Shown here in pieces: positions 8,390-16,259 of a stretch of 52,298 nt of DNA. The translations under genes were made by a program, and so were the position numbers. Each line of letters opens with the position of its first letter. The first letter of the stretch is position 1. The DNA lies in the NCBI GenBank assembly GCA_043777595.1, contig JAYWHT010000043.1, forward strand, positions 1 through 52,298, in the 5' to 3' direction. The notes under the pieces were generated by a model, which saw nothing but the letters and a program-made list of their open reading frames with translations, made no database searches and was not told the DNA's origin. This stretch comes from JAYVJH01 sp043777595. GTDB taxonomy: Bacteria > Bacteroidota > Bacteroidia > Cytophagales > Spirosomataceae.

Positions 8390-8425
8390 ACCGTAAATGT
8401 AATATTTAATATTATATTTACGGTA
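8389..8425. promoter_or_regulatory. 37-bp palindrome over the ATPase start
   Basis: The arms TACCGTAAAT and ATTTACGGTA are perfectly inverted. The AT-only centre continues the symmetry with one mismatched pair. Its left edge is the start codon of the ATPase gene. Position and symmetry suit an operator for a dimeric repressor; no regulator is identified. Confidence 0.55.
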
Positions 8426-8629
8426 TTAAATATAATATTTTTCGAGTTAGTTTTCAAATTACAATATCACACAAATTTAAAAAACAAAAAATACAGTTAA
8501 ATTACGCTTTCTTTTTGCTTATATATCAAACAGATAACAGGTTTTGGACGTTAAGTGATAGAACAAAACCGTGCCTCCAAAATCTTACAATCAAAGTCAT
8601 TTATCAAATTCTTAATATATTTCTAAACT

Positions 8630-9253
8630 ATGAACCGCAGAAACGCACTTAGTAGAGTTGCACTTTTGATGGGTGGTGCCATATCGGCACCCAGTTTGCT
8701 GGCATTTGGCGGCAACAACCCCAGTAACAAAGTTGCTGACTTTGGCCTAAACGATGCCCAACGCTCACTATTGGCCGAAATCACCGAACACATCATTCCT
8801 CGTACCAGTACGCCTGGTGCCAAAGATGCGGGTGTGAGTACATTTATTGAAAAAATGCTAAAAGACTGCTACAAAACGCAGGAGCAGCAAAACTTCATGG
8901 ACGGCCTCACTGACCTTGAAACCAAAGCCATGGCCATGCACAGCAAAAGTTTTTTATCGACAACCAGCGACCAGCAAGTAGCCATACTAAAAGTGGTTGA
9001 AAAAGAAACGATAGAAATGATGAAAGCTGCCAATGTACAGCAAGTAAAAGTAGGCGACAATGTCGATAAAGAAGTGGTTACGTCCAAAAAAATCAAAGGT
9101 ACTCCATTTTGGAGACTACTTAAAGAACTAACACTATTTGGGTATTTTACATCAGAGCAAGGTGCAACCAAAGCCCTCAATTATGTACCTATCCCAGGCC
9201 GCTATCAGGGGACTATTCCATATAAAAAAGGCGATAAGGCTTATGCGCTGTAA
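8630..9253 (+). CDS. gluconate 2-dehydrogenase subunit 3 family protein
   Basis: A 207-residue exported protein. The N-terminus MNRRNALSRVALLMGGAIS carries a twin-arginine motif and a hydrophobic stretch, so Tat export is predicted. The body has the pattern of the subunit 3 family: LNDAQRSLLAEITEHIIPRT near residue 45, a helical middle, then a phenylalanine and tyrosine-rich end (LTLFGYFTSEQGATKAL). In known enzymes the small subunit escorts the FAD-binding large subunit through the Tat system. The GMC oxidoreductase 79 nt downstream is the obvious partner. The true sugar or alcohol substrate is unknown. Upstream, 8426-8629 is AT-rich with no gene. Confidence 0.88.
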   Translation: MNRRNALSRVALLMGGAISAPSLLAFGGNNPSNKVADFGLNDAQRSLLAEITEHIIPRTSTPGAKDAGVSTFIEKMLKDCYKTQEQQNFMDGLTDLETKAMAMHSKSFLSTTSDQQVAILKVVEKETIEMMKAANVQQVKVGDNVDKEVVTSKKIKGTPFWRLLKELTLFGYFTSEQGATKALNYVPIPGRYQGTIPYKKGDKAYAL

Positions 9254-9259
9254 GCTAAA

Positions 9260-9331
9260 TTAAGAATTAAGAGTGTAGAATTAAGAATATTTTTAATTCT
9301 ACACTCGTCACTCATAACTCATAACTATTAA
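9260..9331. repeat. heptamer-word inverted repeat spacer
   Basis: The spacer is built from 7-bp words: TTAAGAA, TTAAGAG, TGTAGAA, TTAAGAA, then TTCTACA, CTCGTCA, CTCATAA, CTCATAA, CTATTAA. Segments 9272-9288 and 9289-9305 form a 17-bp inverted repeat with one mismatch and no loop. It ends at the ATG of the GMC gene. Confidence 0.75.
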
Positions 9332-9332
9332 A

Positions 9333-11045
9333 ATGTATTTAAACATAGATGCCAAAAAAGAAGCTACCTACGATGCCATCGTAGTAGGCTCAGGAATAAG
9401 CGGCGGCTGGGCGGCCAAAGAACTAACCCAGAAAGGCTTACGAGTAATATGCTTGGAGCGTGGCCGAGACGTAAAGCACGTTGAAGGCTACGAAACGGCC
9501 ATGAAAGCACCGTGGGAATTTGACCACCGTGGTCGGCCAACTACCCAAGCACTTGAAGAGTATTGGGCGGGCGCGCGCACAGGCTATACTGCCAACGAAG
9601 AACACCGCTATTTGTTTGAAAATGACAAGCAAAATCCATACACCGAAACCCGTGGCTTTGACTGGATTCGGGCTTATCACGTGGGCGGTCGCTCGCTGCT
9701 GTGGGGCCGCCAGAGCTACCGTTGGAACGAAGAGGACTTTATGGCCAACGCCAAAGAGGGCATATCGGTCGATTGGCCAATTCGCTATGGAGACCTCGCC
9801 CCTTGGTATGACTATGTAGAGCGTTTTGCGGGCATCAGCGGCTCAAAAGATGGCTTGTCGGTACTGCCAGATGGGCAGTTTCAGCCAGCAATGGAACTCA
9901 ATATCTTGGAAAAGCACGTTAAGGCCGAACTCCAGCGTAAAATGAGCCGTACCGTAACCATCGGTCGAGTGGCGCACCTCACTAAGCCTACTGCCGTACA
10001 TAGTGCAGTGGGTCGTGCTTCGTGCCAATTGCGTAATATGTGCATGCGTGGTTGCCCTTATGGTGGTTATTTTAGCTCGCAAGCAGCTACTCTACCTGCC
10101 GCCATGAAAACAGGCAGATTTACACTGGCCCCCAACAAAATCGTTACCGAGGTGATTTATGACGAAAAATTGGGTAAAGCCACAGGCGTTAGGACATTAG
10201 ACCAAAACACAATGGAAGTAAAAAAATATTATGCCAAAATAATATTCTTAAACGCCTCGGCAATAGCTTCAACCAGTATTTTGATGAACTCAAAATCAAA
10301 TCGTTTTCAGAACGGCTTGGGCAATGACTCCGACCAATTAGGCCGCAATATCATGGACCACCACTTGGCAGTAGGTGCTTCGGGCGAATATGACGGTTTT
10401 CAAGATAGCTACTACTACGGCCGCCGCCCGAATGGCGTATATATTCCTCGCTATCGTAACTGGAACGGTGACAAACGAGACTATACCCGTGGCTTTGGCT
10501 ACCAGGGTGGTGCAAGTCGTGGCTCGTGGGGCCGTGGTGTGGGTATGGAGGGCTTCGGTGCTGCTTTCAAAGACAGCCTCTCTGACCCAGGTGGCTGGTC
10601 GATGGGAATCGGTGGTTTTGGTGAGATGCTACCAAACGAAAAAAATAGATTTACACTCACTGACCAAAAAGACAAGTGGGGCTTGCCAATCGTCAATTTT
10701 GATGCCGCCTATGGTGAAAACGAACTCAAAATGCGTATCGATATGGAGAACGATGCCGTTGAAATGCTCCAAGCTGCTGGCCTCAAAAATGTACGTGGCT
10801 ACAACGACAAAACCAAAAACCCGGGTATTGGTATTCACGAAATGGGAACGGCTCGCATGGGTAGAGACCCAAAAACGTCGGTACTAAACGCCAATAACCA
10901 GATTCATGCTTGCAAAAACGTCTTTATGACCGACGGCGCAGCCATGACTTCGGCCTCGTGCGTAAACCCATCGCTGACTTATATGGCTCTTACAGCCCGT
11001 GCGGCGGCATTTGCCGTGAGTGAAATTACCAAAAAGAATTTGTAA
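9333..11045 (+). CDS. GMC family oxidoreductase, FAD-dependent
   Basis: A 570-residue flavoprotein of the GMC superfamily, similar to the large subunit of gluconate 2-dehydrogenase. The dinucleotide-binding motif is VVGSGISGGWAAKEL (about residues 16-30). A cysteine-containing segment (RNMCMRGCPYGGYF) follows, and the C-terminal GMC domain has GIHEMGTARMGRDP with the active-site His, then NVFMTDGAAMTSASCVNPS. It has no signal peptide of its own, consistent with export in complex with the Tat-bearing small subunit encoded just upstream. No cytochrome c subunit is encoded nearby. A strong terminator-like hairpin follows the stop. Confidence 0.92.
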   Translation: MYLNIDAKKEATYDAIVVGSGISGGWAAKELTQKGLRVICLERGRDVKHVEGYETAMKAPWEFDHRGRPTTQALEEYWAGARTGYTANEEHRYLFENDKQNPYTETRGFDWIRAYHVGGRSLLWGRQSYRWNEEDFMANAKEGISVDWPIRYGDLAPWYDYVERFAGISGSKDGLSVLPDGQFQPAMELNILEKHVKAELQRKMSRTVTIGRVAHLTKPTAVHSAVGRASCQLRNMCMRGCPYGGYFSSQAATLPAAMKTGRFTLAPNKIVTEVIYDEKLGKATGVRTLDQNTMEVKKYYAKIIFLNASAIASTSILMNSKSNRFQNGLGNDSDQLGRNIMDHHLAVGASGEYDGFQDSYYYGRRPNGVYIPRYRNWNGDKRDYTRGFGYQGGASRGSWGRGVGMEGFGAAFKDSLSDPGGWSMGIGGFGEMLPNEKNRFTLTDQKDKWGLPIVNFDAAYGENELKMRIDMENDAVEMLQAAGLKNVRGYNDKTKNPGIGIHEMGTARMGRDPKTSVLNANNQIHACKNVFMTDGAAMTSASCVNPSLTYMALTARAAAFAVSEITKKNL

Positions 11046-11052
11046 AACACCG

Positions 11053-11083
11053 TTTCGGTTGGCGGCATTGCCGCCAACCGAAA
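11053..11083 (+). terminator. hairpin after the GMC oxidoreductase gene
   Basis: A perfect 14-bp stem (TTTCGGTTGGCGGC and its complement) with a 3-nt loop, 8 nt after the stop codon. No long U-tract follows (ATTTATTAAAAA), so it may act as an imperfect terminator or as a 3-prime stabiliser. Confidence 0.6.
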
Positions 11084-11101
11084 TTTATTAAAAACAATAC
11101 C

Positions 11102-11332
11102 GTGCTAACAACCATCGAAGGAACTTACGAAAATGGACGGGTGATTCTGAACGAAAACCCACCAAGCCAAGCCAAAACAAAAGTATTTATTACTTTTTTG
11201 GAAGATATAGAAAATCAATTTCTTCAAACAGTTGAACAACGTCAGAGAGTTTTAGGTACAATGAAAGGTACTATAAAAATGTCTGATGATTTCAATGATG
11301 CGATTGATGAACTCGAAAATTACGCTCAATGA
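11102..11332 (+). CDS. antitoxin-like protein of a PIN module
   Basis: A 76-residue protein starting at GTG. The N-terminal strand MLTTIEGTYENGRVILNE resembles the small beta-rich antitoxins grouped as DUF104/DUF2281, which are encoded in front of PIN toxins. The acidic C-terminus (DDFNDAIDELENYAQ) would contact the toxin. The stop overlaps the ATG of the PIN gene (ATGA), so translation is coupled. No ATG is available near the start, so GTG is accepted. The pair stands alone between a terminator hairpin and the convergent GIN gene. Confidence 0.75.
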   Translation: MLTTIEGTYENGRVILNENPPSQAKTKVFITFLEDIENQFLQTVEQRQRVLGTMKGTIKMSDDFNDAIDELENYAQ

Positions 11333-11724
11333 GATATTTACTCGATACACATACTGTTTTATGGGCCTTAGACAATACTTCATGCCTATCCGAAAAAGCC
11401 AGCAATGTACTCAAAGACCCAAAAACATATTGTGTCGTTAGCGTTGTTTCATTATTTGAAATTGCAATCAAGAAGAAAATAAACAAGTTAGAACTTTCGC
11501 ACAGTATCAAAAGCTACACAGACGAAATCCAAAAAACAGGATTTCATTTATTGCCAATTAGTAGTCTGCATTTGGATAGCTACGAACAAGTGCCATTTTA
11601 CGAAAACCACAAAGACCCTTTTGACAGATTACTCGTTGCTACGGCTATTTCCGAAAACTTAGCTGTGGTTACGATTGACGAAAAATTTGATTTATACAAA
11701 GACATAATCACCATAATTTGGTGA
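11329..11724 (+). CDS. PIN-domain toxin, VapC-like
   Basis: A 131-residue PIN ribonuclease-like protein. It starts MRYLLDTHTVLWAL with the first catalytic Asp, has an acidic residue in VVSLFEIAIKKK, and the DPFDRLLVATAISENL motif with the conserved Asp, then VTIDEKFDLYK. This is the PIN subgroup with LDTHTxLW at the start, usually toxins that cleave RNA. The ATG overlaps the antitoxin stop by 4 nt. All acidic positions expected of an active enzyme are present, so the module looks intact, unlike the RelE remnant at 3.6 kb. Confidence 0.85.
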   Translation: MRYLLDTHTVLWALDNTSCLSEKASNVLKDPKTYCVVSVVSLFEIAIKKKINKLELSHSIKSYTDEIQKTGFHLLPISSLHLDSYEQVPFYENHKDPFDRLLVATAISENLAVVTIDEKFDLYKDIITIIW

Positions 11725-11744
11725 GGATTACGCTTCTATACTCT

Positions 11745-12479
11745 TCATCGCTTTTTGACGGTACTGCCACCCGAAACGCTCTGGCGTATATCTGGGCTAC
11801 CCACATAGAGCAAGCTACTCGCCCCCGAGGCTGTTACTCTGAGCGTTTTAGAGGCCGCCACTTGTGCGCTGCTCGCTCCCGACAAATCTAAGTCGGCATC
11901 TTCTATCAAATACTCATAAGCAGACAAGGCCGAAGCCCCAGATAATGAGCCTATTACCTTGACACCACTCCCAACCAAAATCAACTTCGATGCCCCCGAT
12001 AAGTCGATTTGTGTGCGGTCGGAGGTACCAGTAAAAGTAGTTTTTGATGCACCCGACAATGAAATATCTATCGCCGACAAACCCCTAAAACCGTCAATGG
12101 TAGTATTGCTGGCCCCCGAAAGATTAACACCTTGCAAGTCGGGCATCGTAACGTCAAAATCCATTTTATAGCGACGGTTGCGGACGTTTTTGTAGCGTGC
12201 TACCAATGTACCGCCTCTGTCCACATATACATCTAAGTCGTTGATGTCGGTTTCGTCGCCACGAGCGAAGATACCAAACGGGCTACCCTTACGGACTTTG
12301 ATAGCAAAAGCGTTCCCCATTTCTATTCGGGTAAAATTATTGAGTTTAAATTCTTGCTCGACTACATTACCAGATGGTGTAACGGTTGAGTCGTTAAGAT
12401 ATACATTACAAGAATTGAGTACGACGGTGGCAACAATACCAATAATGAGCAAGCGGGCATACGAAAAGGTAGTTTTCAT
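11745..12479 (-). CDS. GIN-domain (DUF2807) lipoprotein
   Basis: A 244-residue exported protein. I place the start at 12479 (MKTTFSYARLLIIG), not at the longer frame from 12524, because a lipoprotein signal begins there and ends at Cys24 (LNSC). The mature part is a right-handed beta-helix with a repeated LSGAS motif (VNLSGASNTTIDGF, ISLSGASKTTFTG, IDLSGASKLILVG), the pattern of the head-GIN/DUF2807 family of auto-transporter-like adhesin domains. The gene is divergent from an ECF sigma factor with a dyad between them, suggesting shared control. Exact role unknown. Confidence 0.85.
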   Translation of the reverse strand: MKTTFSYARLLIIGIVATVVLNSCNVYLNDSTVTPSGNVVEQEFKLNNFTRIEMGNAFAIKVRKGSPFGIFARGDETDINDLDVYVDRGGTLVARYKNVRNRRYKMDFDVTMPDLQGVNLSGASNTTIDGFRGLSAIDISLSGASKTTFTGTSDRTQIDLSGASKLILVGSGVKVIGSLSGASALSAYEYLIEDADLDLSGASSAQVAASKTLRVTASGASSLLYVGSPDIRQSVSGGSTVKKR

Positions 12480-12543
12480 GGCTGTTTTTTTTAGGTTTAA
12501 TAAAATAACGTTTTCTGACATCAAGACAACTCAGTAATACAAA

Positions 12544-12583
12544 TACCCCTATCTGAATATTTTTATTTTTTTCAATAGGGGTA
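12544..12583. promoter_or_regulatory. TACCCCTAT / ATAGGGGTA dyad
   Basis: Two perfect 9-bp inverted half-sites (12544-12552 and 12575-12583) separated by 22 AT-rich bases, centre-to-centre 31 bp or about three helical turns. They lie between the divergent GIN and sigma genes. They look like a two-site operator or activator site; the binding protein is unknown. Confidence 0.5.
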
Positions 12584-12645
12584 AAAACGTCACCGATTGT
12601 CATAGTAACAGACAACGTAAAAATAAATTCATTACTAACATCAAA

Positions 12646-12672
12646 TTGAGTGGTTGCACAAACTTATCTTTG
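12646..12672 (+). promoter_or_regulatory. Bacteroidota promoter of the sigma gene
   Basis: TTG at 12646-12648, a 16-nt spacer and TATCTTTG at 12665-12672, an exact TAnnTTTG match. It implies transcription from about 12679, which rules out use of the GTG codon at 12650 from this promoter. Confidence 0.5.
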
Positions 12673-12694
12673 GCAAAAAAAAGAAGCAAATCAA

Positions 12695-13276
12695 GTGCAG
12701 CTACCTGATACTGAAATACTAATGGCCATTCGGCAGGGCGATGAGCGTGTTTTTGAGCGTTTGTTCAAGCAACACTATGCCAGTTTGTGTCGTTATGCTG
12801 GCTCGATTGTCAAAGACTTGGACGATGCCGAAGAAATTGTACAGACGGTTTTTGTAACAATTTGGGAAAAACGACTGACCCTCGAAATCATGCAATCGCT
12901 CAAATCGTATTTGTATCGAGCCGTTCATAACCATTGCCTCAACAGACTGAAACATAACAAAATAAAAGAAGCGCATCAGGAATATGTTGGCTATTGGGGC
13001 GAGCAACATTACGAGGCCGTTACGGAGGTTATAGAACGAAACGAGTTAGAAATTAAAATCAAGGAAGCCATCGAAAAGCTACCCGAGCAGTGTAAAATTA
13101 TTTTTAAACTAAGTCGATTTGAAGAACTAAAATACCAAGAAATAGCCAATCAAATGGGGCTTTCTATCAAAACCATTGAAAATCAGATTGGTAAAGCACT
13201 CAAAATAATGAGAATTGAGCTGGCTGATTTTTTGCCGACTTTGATCATTTTTTCACAAATATTATACTATTTATAA
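12695..13276 (+). CDS. ECF-type RNA polymerase sigma factor
   Basis: An ECF sigma factor of about 193 residues from the GTG at 12695; the ATG at 12722 (184 aa) and the GTG at 12650 (208 aa) are alternatives. I prefer 12695 because a -7 box lies inside the longer version and because LPDTEILMAIRQGDERVF is the usual family start. Region 2 is GDERVFERLFKQHYASLCRY with DLDDAEEIVQTVFVTIWEK. Region 4 is LPEQCKIIFKLSRFEELKYQ with a helix-turn-helix (MGLSIKTIENQIGKALKIM). It belongs to the Bacteroidota group paired with FecR. The anti-sigma gene begins 1 nt after its stop, so the two are translationally coupled. Confidence 0.88.
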   Translation: MQLPDTEILMAIRQGDERVFERLFKQHYASLCRYAGSIVKDLDDAEEIVQTVFVTIWEKRLTLEIMQSLKSYLYRAVHNHCLNRLKHNKIKEAHQEYVGYWGEQHYEAVTEVIERNELEIKIKEAIEKLPEQCKIIFKLSRFEELKYQEIANQMGLSIKTIENQIGKALKIMRIELADFLPTLIIFSQILYYL

Positions 13277-13277
13277 A

Positions 13278-14291
13278 TTGGCAACGCCACAAAAAAATAT
13301 CCCCCTCACCAACGACCTACTTGCCCGATATGTGGCAGGCACCGCTACACCCGACGAGCAGGTGCAGGTAGTGGCGTGGTTGGTTGAGTCGCCCCAAAAC
13401 GAGCAAGAACTCGACCGCATAATGACCATTTGGGAAACATCTGGGGCATTTGACCACCAGCAAACGATTGACACCGATAGCGCATGGGTAAGCGTAAAAA
13501 ACCGTTTGGGTAACTCATCACCGATTTCGACTGTACCAGTCAAATACATACAAACACCGATTATAGCCCTAAATATACTAAAAATAGCAGCCACTATAAC
13601 GATACTTCTGGGTTTGGGTTGGGTTTTTTATAATAATTTTGTGGTATCAAATCAATCTAAAACACTGGCTCAATATTTTAAGGCGGGTGGCAATACACTC
13701 GAAAAAATACTGCCCGATGGTACAAAAGTATTTCTAAATCGCAATTCATCGCTGAGTTATGGTTCTGATTTTAACACAAACTTACGGCAAGTAAAACTAA
13801 TCGGCGAGGCTTTTTTTGAAGTAAAACGCAACGAAAAACGTCCATTTGTGATTGATGCTGGCCAAGCCCAAGTGCGGGTTTTGGGTACATCGTTCAACAT
13901 AAAAAGTACCAAAGATGAAGTACAAGTGGTAGTAGAAAGCGGAAAAGTACAGTTTTCAAACAAGACTAAAAAAATATTTTTGACCAAAGGCCAGCAAGCC
14001 GTTGCATCAGATACCGCACTCGAACGGGTCAATTACACACCCAATGCACTTGCCTACCGAACACAGATTTACAATTTTGACCAAACAAAACTAAGCGAAG
14101 TTGTGGCATCGCTCAATGAAGGCTACCACACACGGATTCAGTTTTCAAATCGAGTTTCAAATTGTCAATTATCTGCTCGTTTTGAACGAGAAACACTCAA
14201 CACAACACTAACGGTAATTGCCGAAACGCTCAAACTCAAAGTAGTCCGCAAGGGCGATACTATCTGGCTCGAAGGGGCTGGGTGCAACTGA
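13278..14291 (+). CDS. FecR-family anti-sigma factor
   Basis: A 337-residue transmembrane anti-sigma protein. The cytoplasmic N-terminus has the sigma-binding helix pattern (LLARYVAGTATPDEQVQVVAWL). A membrane helix lies near residues 95-118. The periplasmic FecR domain reads LPDGTKVFLNRNSSLSY, then LIGEAFFEVKRNEKRPF and VRVLGTSFNIKS. A C-terminal DUF4974-like region (QLSARFERETLNTTLTVI) ends the protein. The start is TTG at 13278, 1 nt after the sigma stop; no upstream ATG exists in frame. FecR proteins normally relay a signal from a TonB receptor; here the next gene is an STN-domain protein instead. Confidence 0.9.
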   Translation: MATPQKNIPLTNDLLARYVAGTATPDEQVQVVAWLVESPQNEQELDRIMTIWETSGAFDHQQTIDTDSAWVSVKNRLGNSSPISTVPVKYIQTPIIALNILKIAATITILLGLGWVFYNNFVVSNQSKTLAQYFKAGGNTLEKILPDGTKVFLNRNSSLSYGSDFNTNLRQVKLIGEAFFEVKRNEKRPFVIDAGQAQVRVLGTSFNIKSTKDEVQVVVESGKVQFSNKTKKIFLTKGQQAVASDTALERVNYTPNALAYRTQIYNFDQTKLSEVVASLNEGYHTRIQFSNRVSNCQLSARFERETLNTTLTVIAETLKLKVVRKGDTIWLEGAGCN

Positions 14292-14363
14292 GTAGTCTTG
14301 TGTTTAGAGTCTGGTGTCATGAGTTTAGTATAATACTGCTCCGTGGAGACACAGACCACGAAA

Positions 14364-14395
14364 TTGGCACATCGGCACACTGGCAAATTAGTACA
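14364..14395. repeat. octamer-word repeat
   Basis: Four degenerate 8-bp units in tandem: TTGGCACA, TCGGCACA, CTGGCAAA, TTAGTACA. They sit 31 nt upstream of the STN-domain gene. A small hairpin (CGTGG/CCACG, 14342-14360) precedes them. Confidence 0.65.
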
Positions 14396-14426
14396 TTTAC
14401 TTAATACCACCTAAAAATTAACAGCC

Positions 14427-16229
14427 ATGAAAAACACCAACACAACCTTACTATTGTGGTTTATGCTTCTGTCGTTTTGTTTTGAGAGCGTTGCTCAAAA
14501 AACAATTCTTGACCAGCCAATCACTATCAAAATCGAAAACGAAAAACTGGAAGAAGCCCTCAAAATGATTGCCGCCAAAGCCGATTTTTCATTTTCGTAC
14601 AACCCAACTCAGTTTGACATTGGCCAGACAGTCAATATCAATGTCCAAAATAAACCGATACGACTGGTCTTAGACGATATTTTTAGGGGTACGGCCAGTT
14701 ACAAAGAAAAGCAAGGTTATGTTATTTTACAGAAAATTGAACAAAACAAAACTGTTATCGTCAATGGGTATATTTATGACCAACTGACAGGCGAAAAAAT
14801 TACGCAGGCCAGTGTTTTTGAACGGCGTACGCTGATTTCGGCAATCAGCAACAGTTACGGATATTACAGAATAAAGTTACCAGTAGCCATGGCCAGCGCA
14901 AAACTTGAAGTCAGAAAAGAGCAATATACCAACAAAACGATAGCCATCAACGACCGCACTACAATTGATATAATTTTACAGCCCATCGAAGCCCCAAGAT
15001 CTGTTTCAAAGGCTATTTCGTTAATCAAACCAAGTAGTCAGTTGGATACTATCAATAAAAGTACCAAAATTACAATTCCAGAAAAACTCGAAATAGCCCC
15101 ATCTCAAAAAGATACCATTAAGCAAACCAAACTACAAATACCAGCCATTAGTCGGCGTAGTTTTGTAGATGTACTCACTTCGGCAAGGCAGCAGATCGTA
15201 ATTGGCAACATCAGAGATACACTTTATCGGCCTTTTCAGGTTTCACTTTTGCCTTTTATTGGCACTAATCTCGAACTCAGCGGCAATGTCATCAACAATC
15301 TGTCTGTCAATGTTATAGGCGGATATGCGCTGGGTATAAATGGCTTTGAGGTGGGCAATGTTTTCAATGTCGTGAGGCGAGATGTATCTGGTTTTCAGGC
15401 GGCTGGGGTTTTCAATCTGGTTGGGCGAGATGTGTCTGGCGTGCAGTTGGCGGGGACGTTCAATGTAGCTGGGCAAAATGTATCGGGTTGGCAGGCGGCT
15501 GGTACCGTTAATGTTGTTGGGCAAGACGTAGCGGGTTTACAAACGGCGGTGGTCAATGTCGTAGGCCGTAATTTTAGTCGGGGTTTACAAGTAGCTGGTG
15601 TAGTCAATGTAGTGCTAAACACAGTATCAGGTACACAAATGGCGGGTATTTTAAATTATGCCCGTGTTCACAAAAAGGGGCTTCAATTAGGACTATTTAA
15701 TTACGCCGACTCGTCGGGGGGAGTGCCGCTTGGGTTGGTGAGTTATGTTCGCAAAAATGGCTACCGCCGTTTAGAGTTTTCGACCGATGAGCTTAACTAC
15801 GTCAATATCAGTCTCAAAACAGGTGTTAAGCGACTCTATAATATTTTTACGTTTGGGTATAGTTTCTTAGAAGCCGACAAACCTTATCTGAGCGCAGGCA
15901 TCGGCTTAGGAACGGCATTTGAACTGGCCAAAAACTGGAGTGTCAATACAGATGCAGTGGCCAATGGCCCAATTATTAACGAAATTCAATCAAACAATTT
16001 TGCCCAACATTACAGACTTAGCTTGGCCGTTGAAAAAAAACTAAGTCCCCGAATTGCGCTATTTGCAGGAGCATCGGCCAACTGGCTCATTAGCAGAACA
16101 GACTTGATTAAAGCTGAACAGTCAAACGTTTACCAACTCTTTCCGACTCGTACCTTTGGTGATGTTGGCGTGTTGGCAGGCTGGTGGGGTTTTCAGGCAG
16201 GGCTTAGAGTTTGTAATAGAGTTTTGTAG
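14427..16229 (+). CDS. STN-domain protein with 16-residue surface repeats
   Basis: A 600-residue outer-membrane-associated protein. After a signal peptide (ending near ESVAQ) comes an STN domain (about residues 31-110; LEEALKMIAAKADFSFSY, then PIRLVLDDIF) that in receptors contacts FecR. A carboxypeptidase-like beta domain follows (VNGYIYDQLTGEKITQAS, about 118-190), then a linker. From about residue 314 to 425 seven 16-residue repeats of the form NVVGxDVSGxQxAGxF occur, resembling the LA_2272-type surface repeats. The end looks like beta-barrel strands (GVLAGWWGFQAGLRV). There is no TonB plug domain. The sigma-FecR-STN order suggests it replaces the usual receptor in signalling; that is inference. 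Confidence 0.75.
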   Translation: MKNTNTTLLLWFMLLSFCFESVAQKTILDQPITIKIENEKLEEALKMIAAKADFSFSYNPTQFDIGQTVNINVQNKPIRLVLDDIFRGTASYKEKQGYVILQKIEQNKTVIVNGYIYDQLTGEKITQASVFERRTLISAISNSYGYYRIKLPVAMASAKLEVRKEQYTNKTIAINDRTTIDIILQPIEAPRSVSKAISLIKPSSQLDTINKSTKITIPEKLEIAPSQKDTIKQTKLQIPAISRRSFVDVLTSARQQIVIGNIRDTLYRPFQVSLLPFIGTNLELSGNVINNLSVNVIGGYALGINGFEVGNVFNVVRRDVSGFQAAGVFNLVGRDVSGVQLAGTFNVAGQNVSGWQAAGTVNVVGQDVAGLQTAVVNVVGRNFSRGLQVAGVVNVVLNTVSGTQMAGILNYARVHKKGLQLGLFNYADSSGGVPLGLVSYVRKNGYRRLEFSTDELNYVNISLKTGVKRLYNIFTFGYSFLEADKPYLSAGIGLGTAFELAKNWSVNTDAVANGPIINEIQSNNFAQHYRLSLAVEKKLSPRIALFAGASANWLISRTDLIKAEQSNVYQLFPTRTFGDVGVLAGWWGFQAGLRVCNRVL

Positions 16230-16259
16230 TGATGTAGCTTTATTAAGTGAAATTTGTCC

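Noticed and set aside
10375..10887. A 170-codon open frame in another frame of the GMC oxidoreductase
   Set aside because: The GMC frame is continuous and carries the FAD and active-site motifs. The alternative has no domain pattern.
14427..16229. A truncated TonB receptor
   Set aside because: The frame is complete from signal peptide to stop, and the 16-residue repeats replace the plug; I saw no frameshift or leftover plug sequence.
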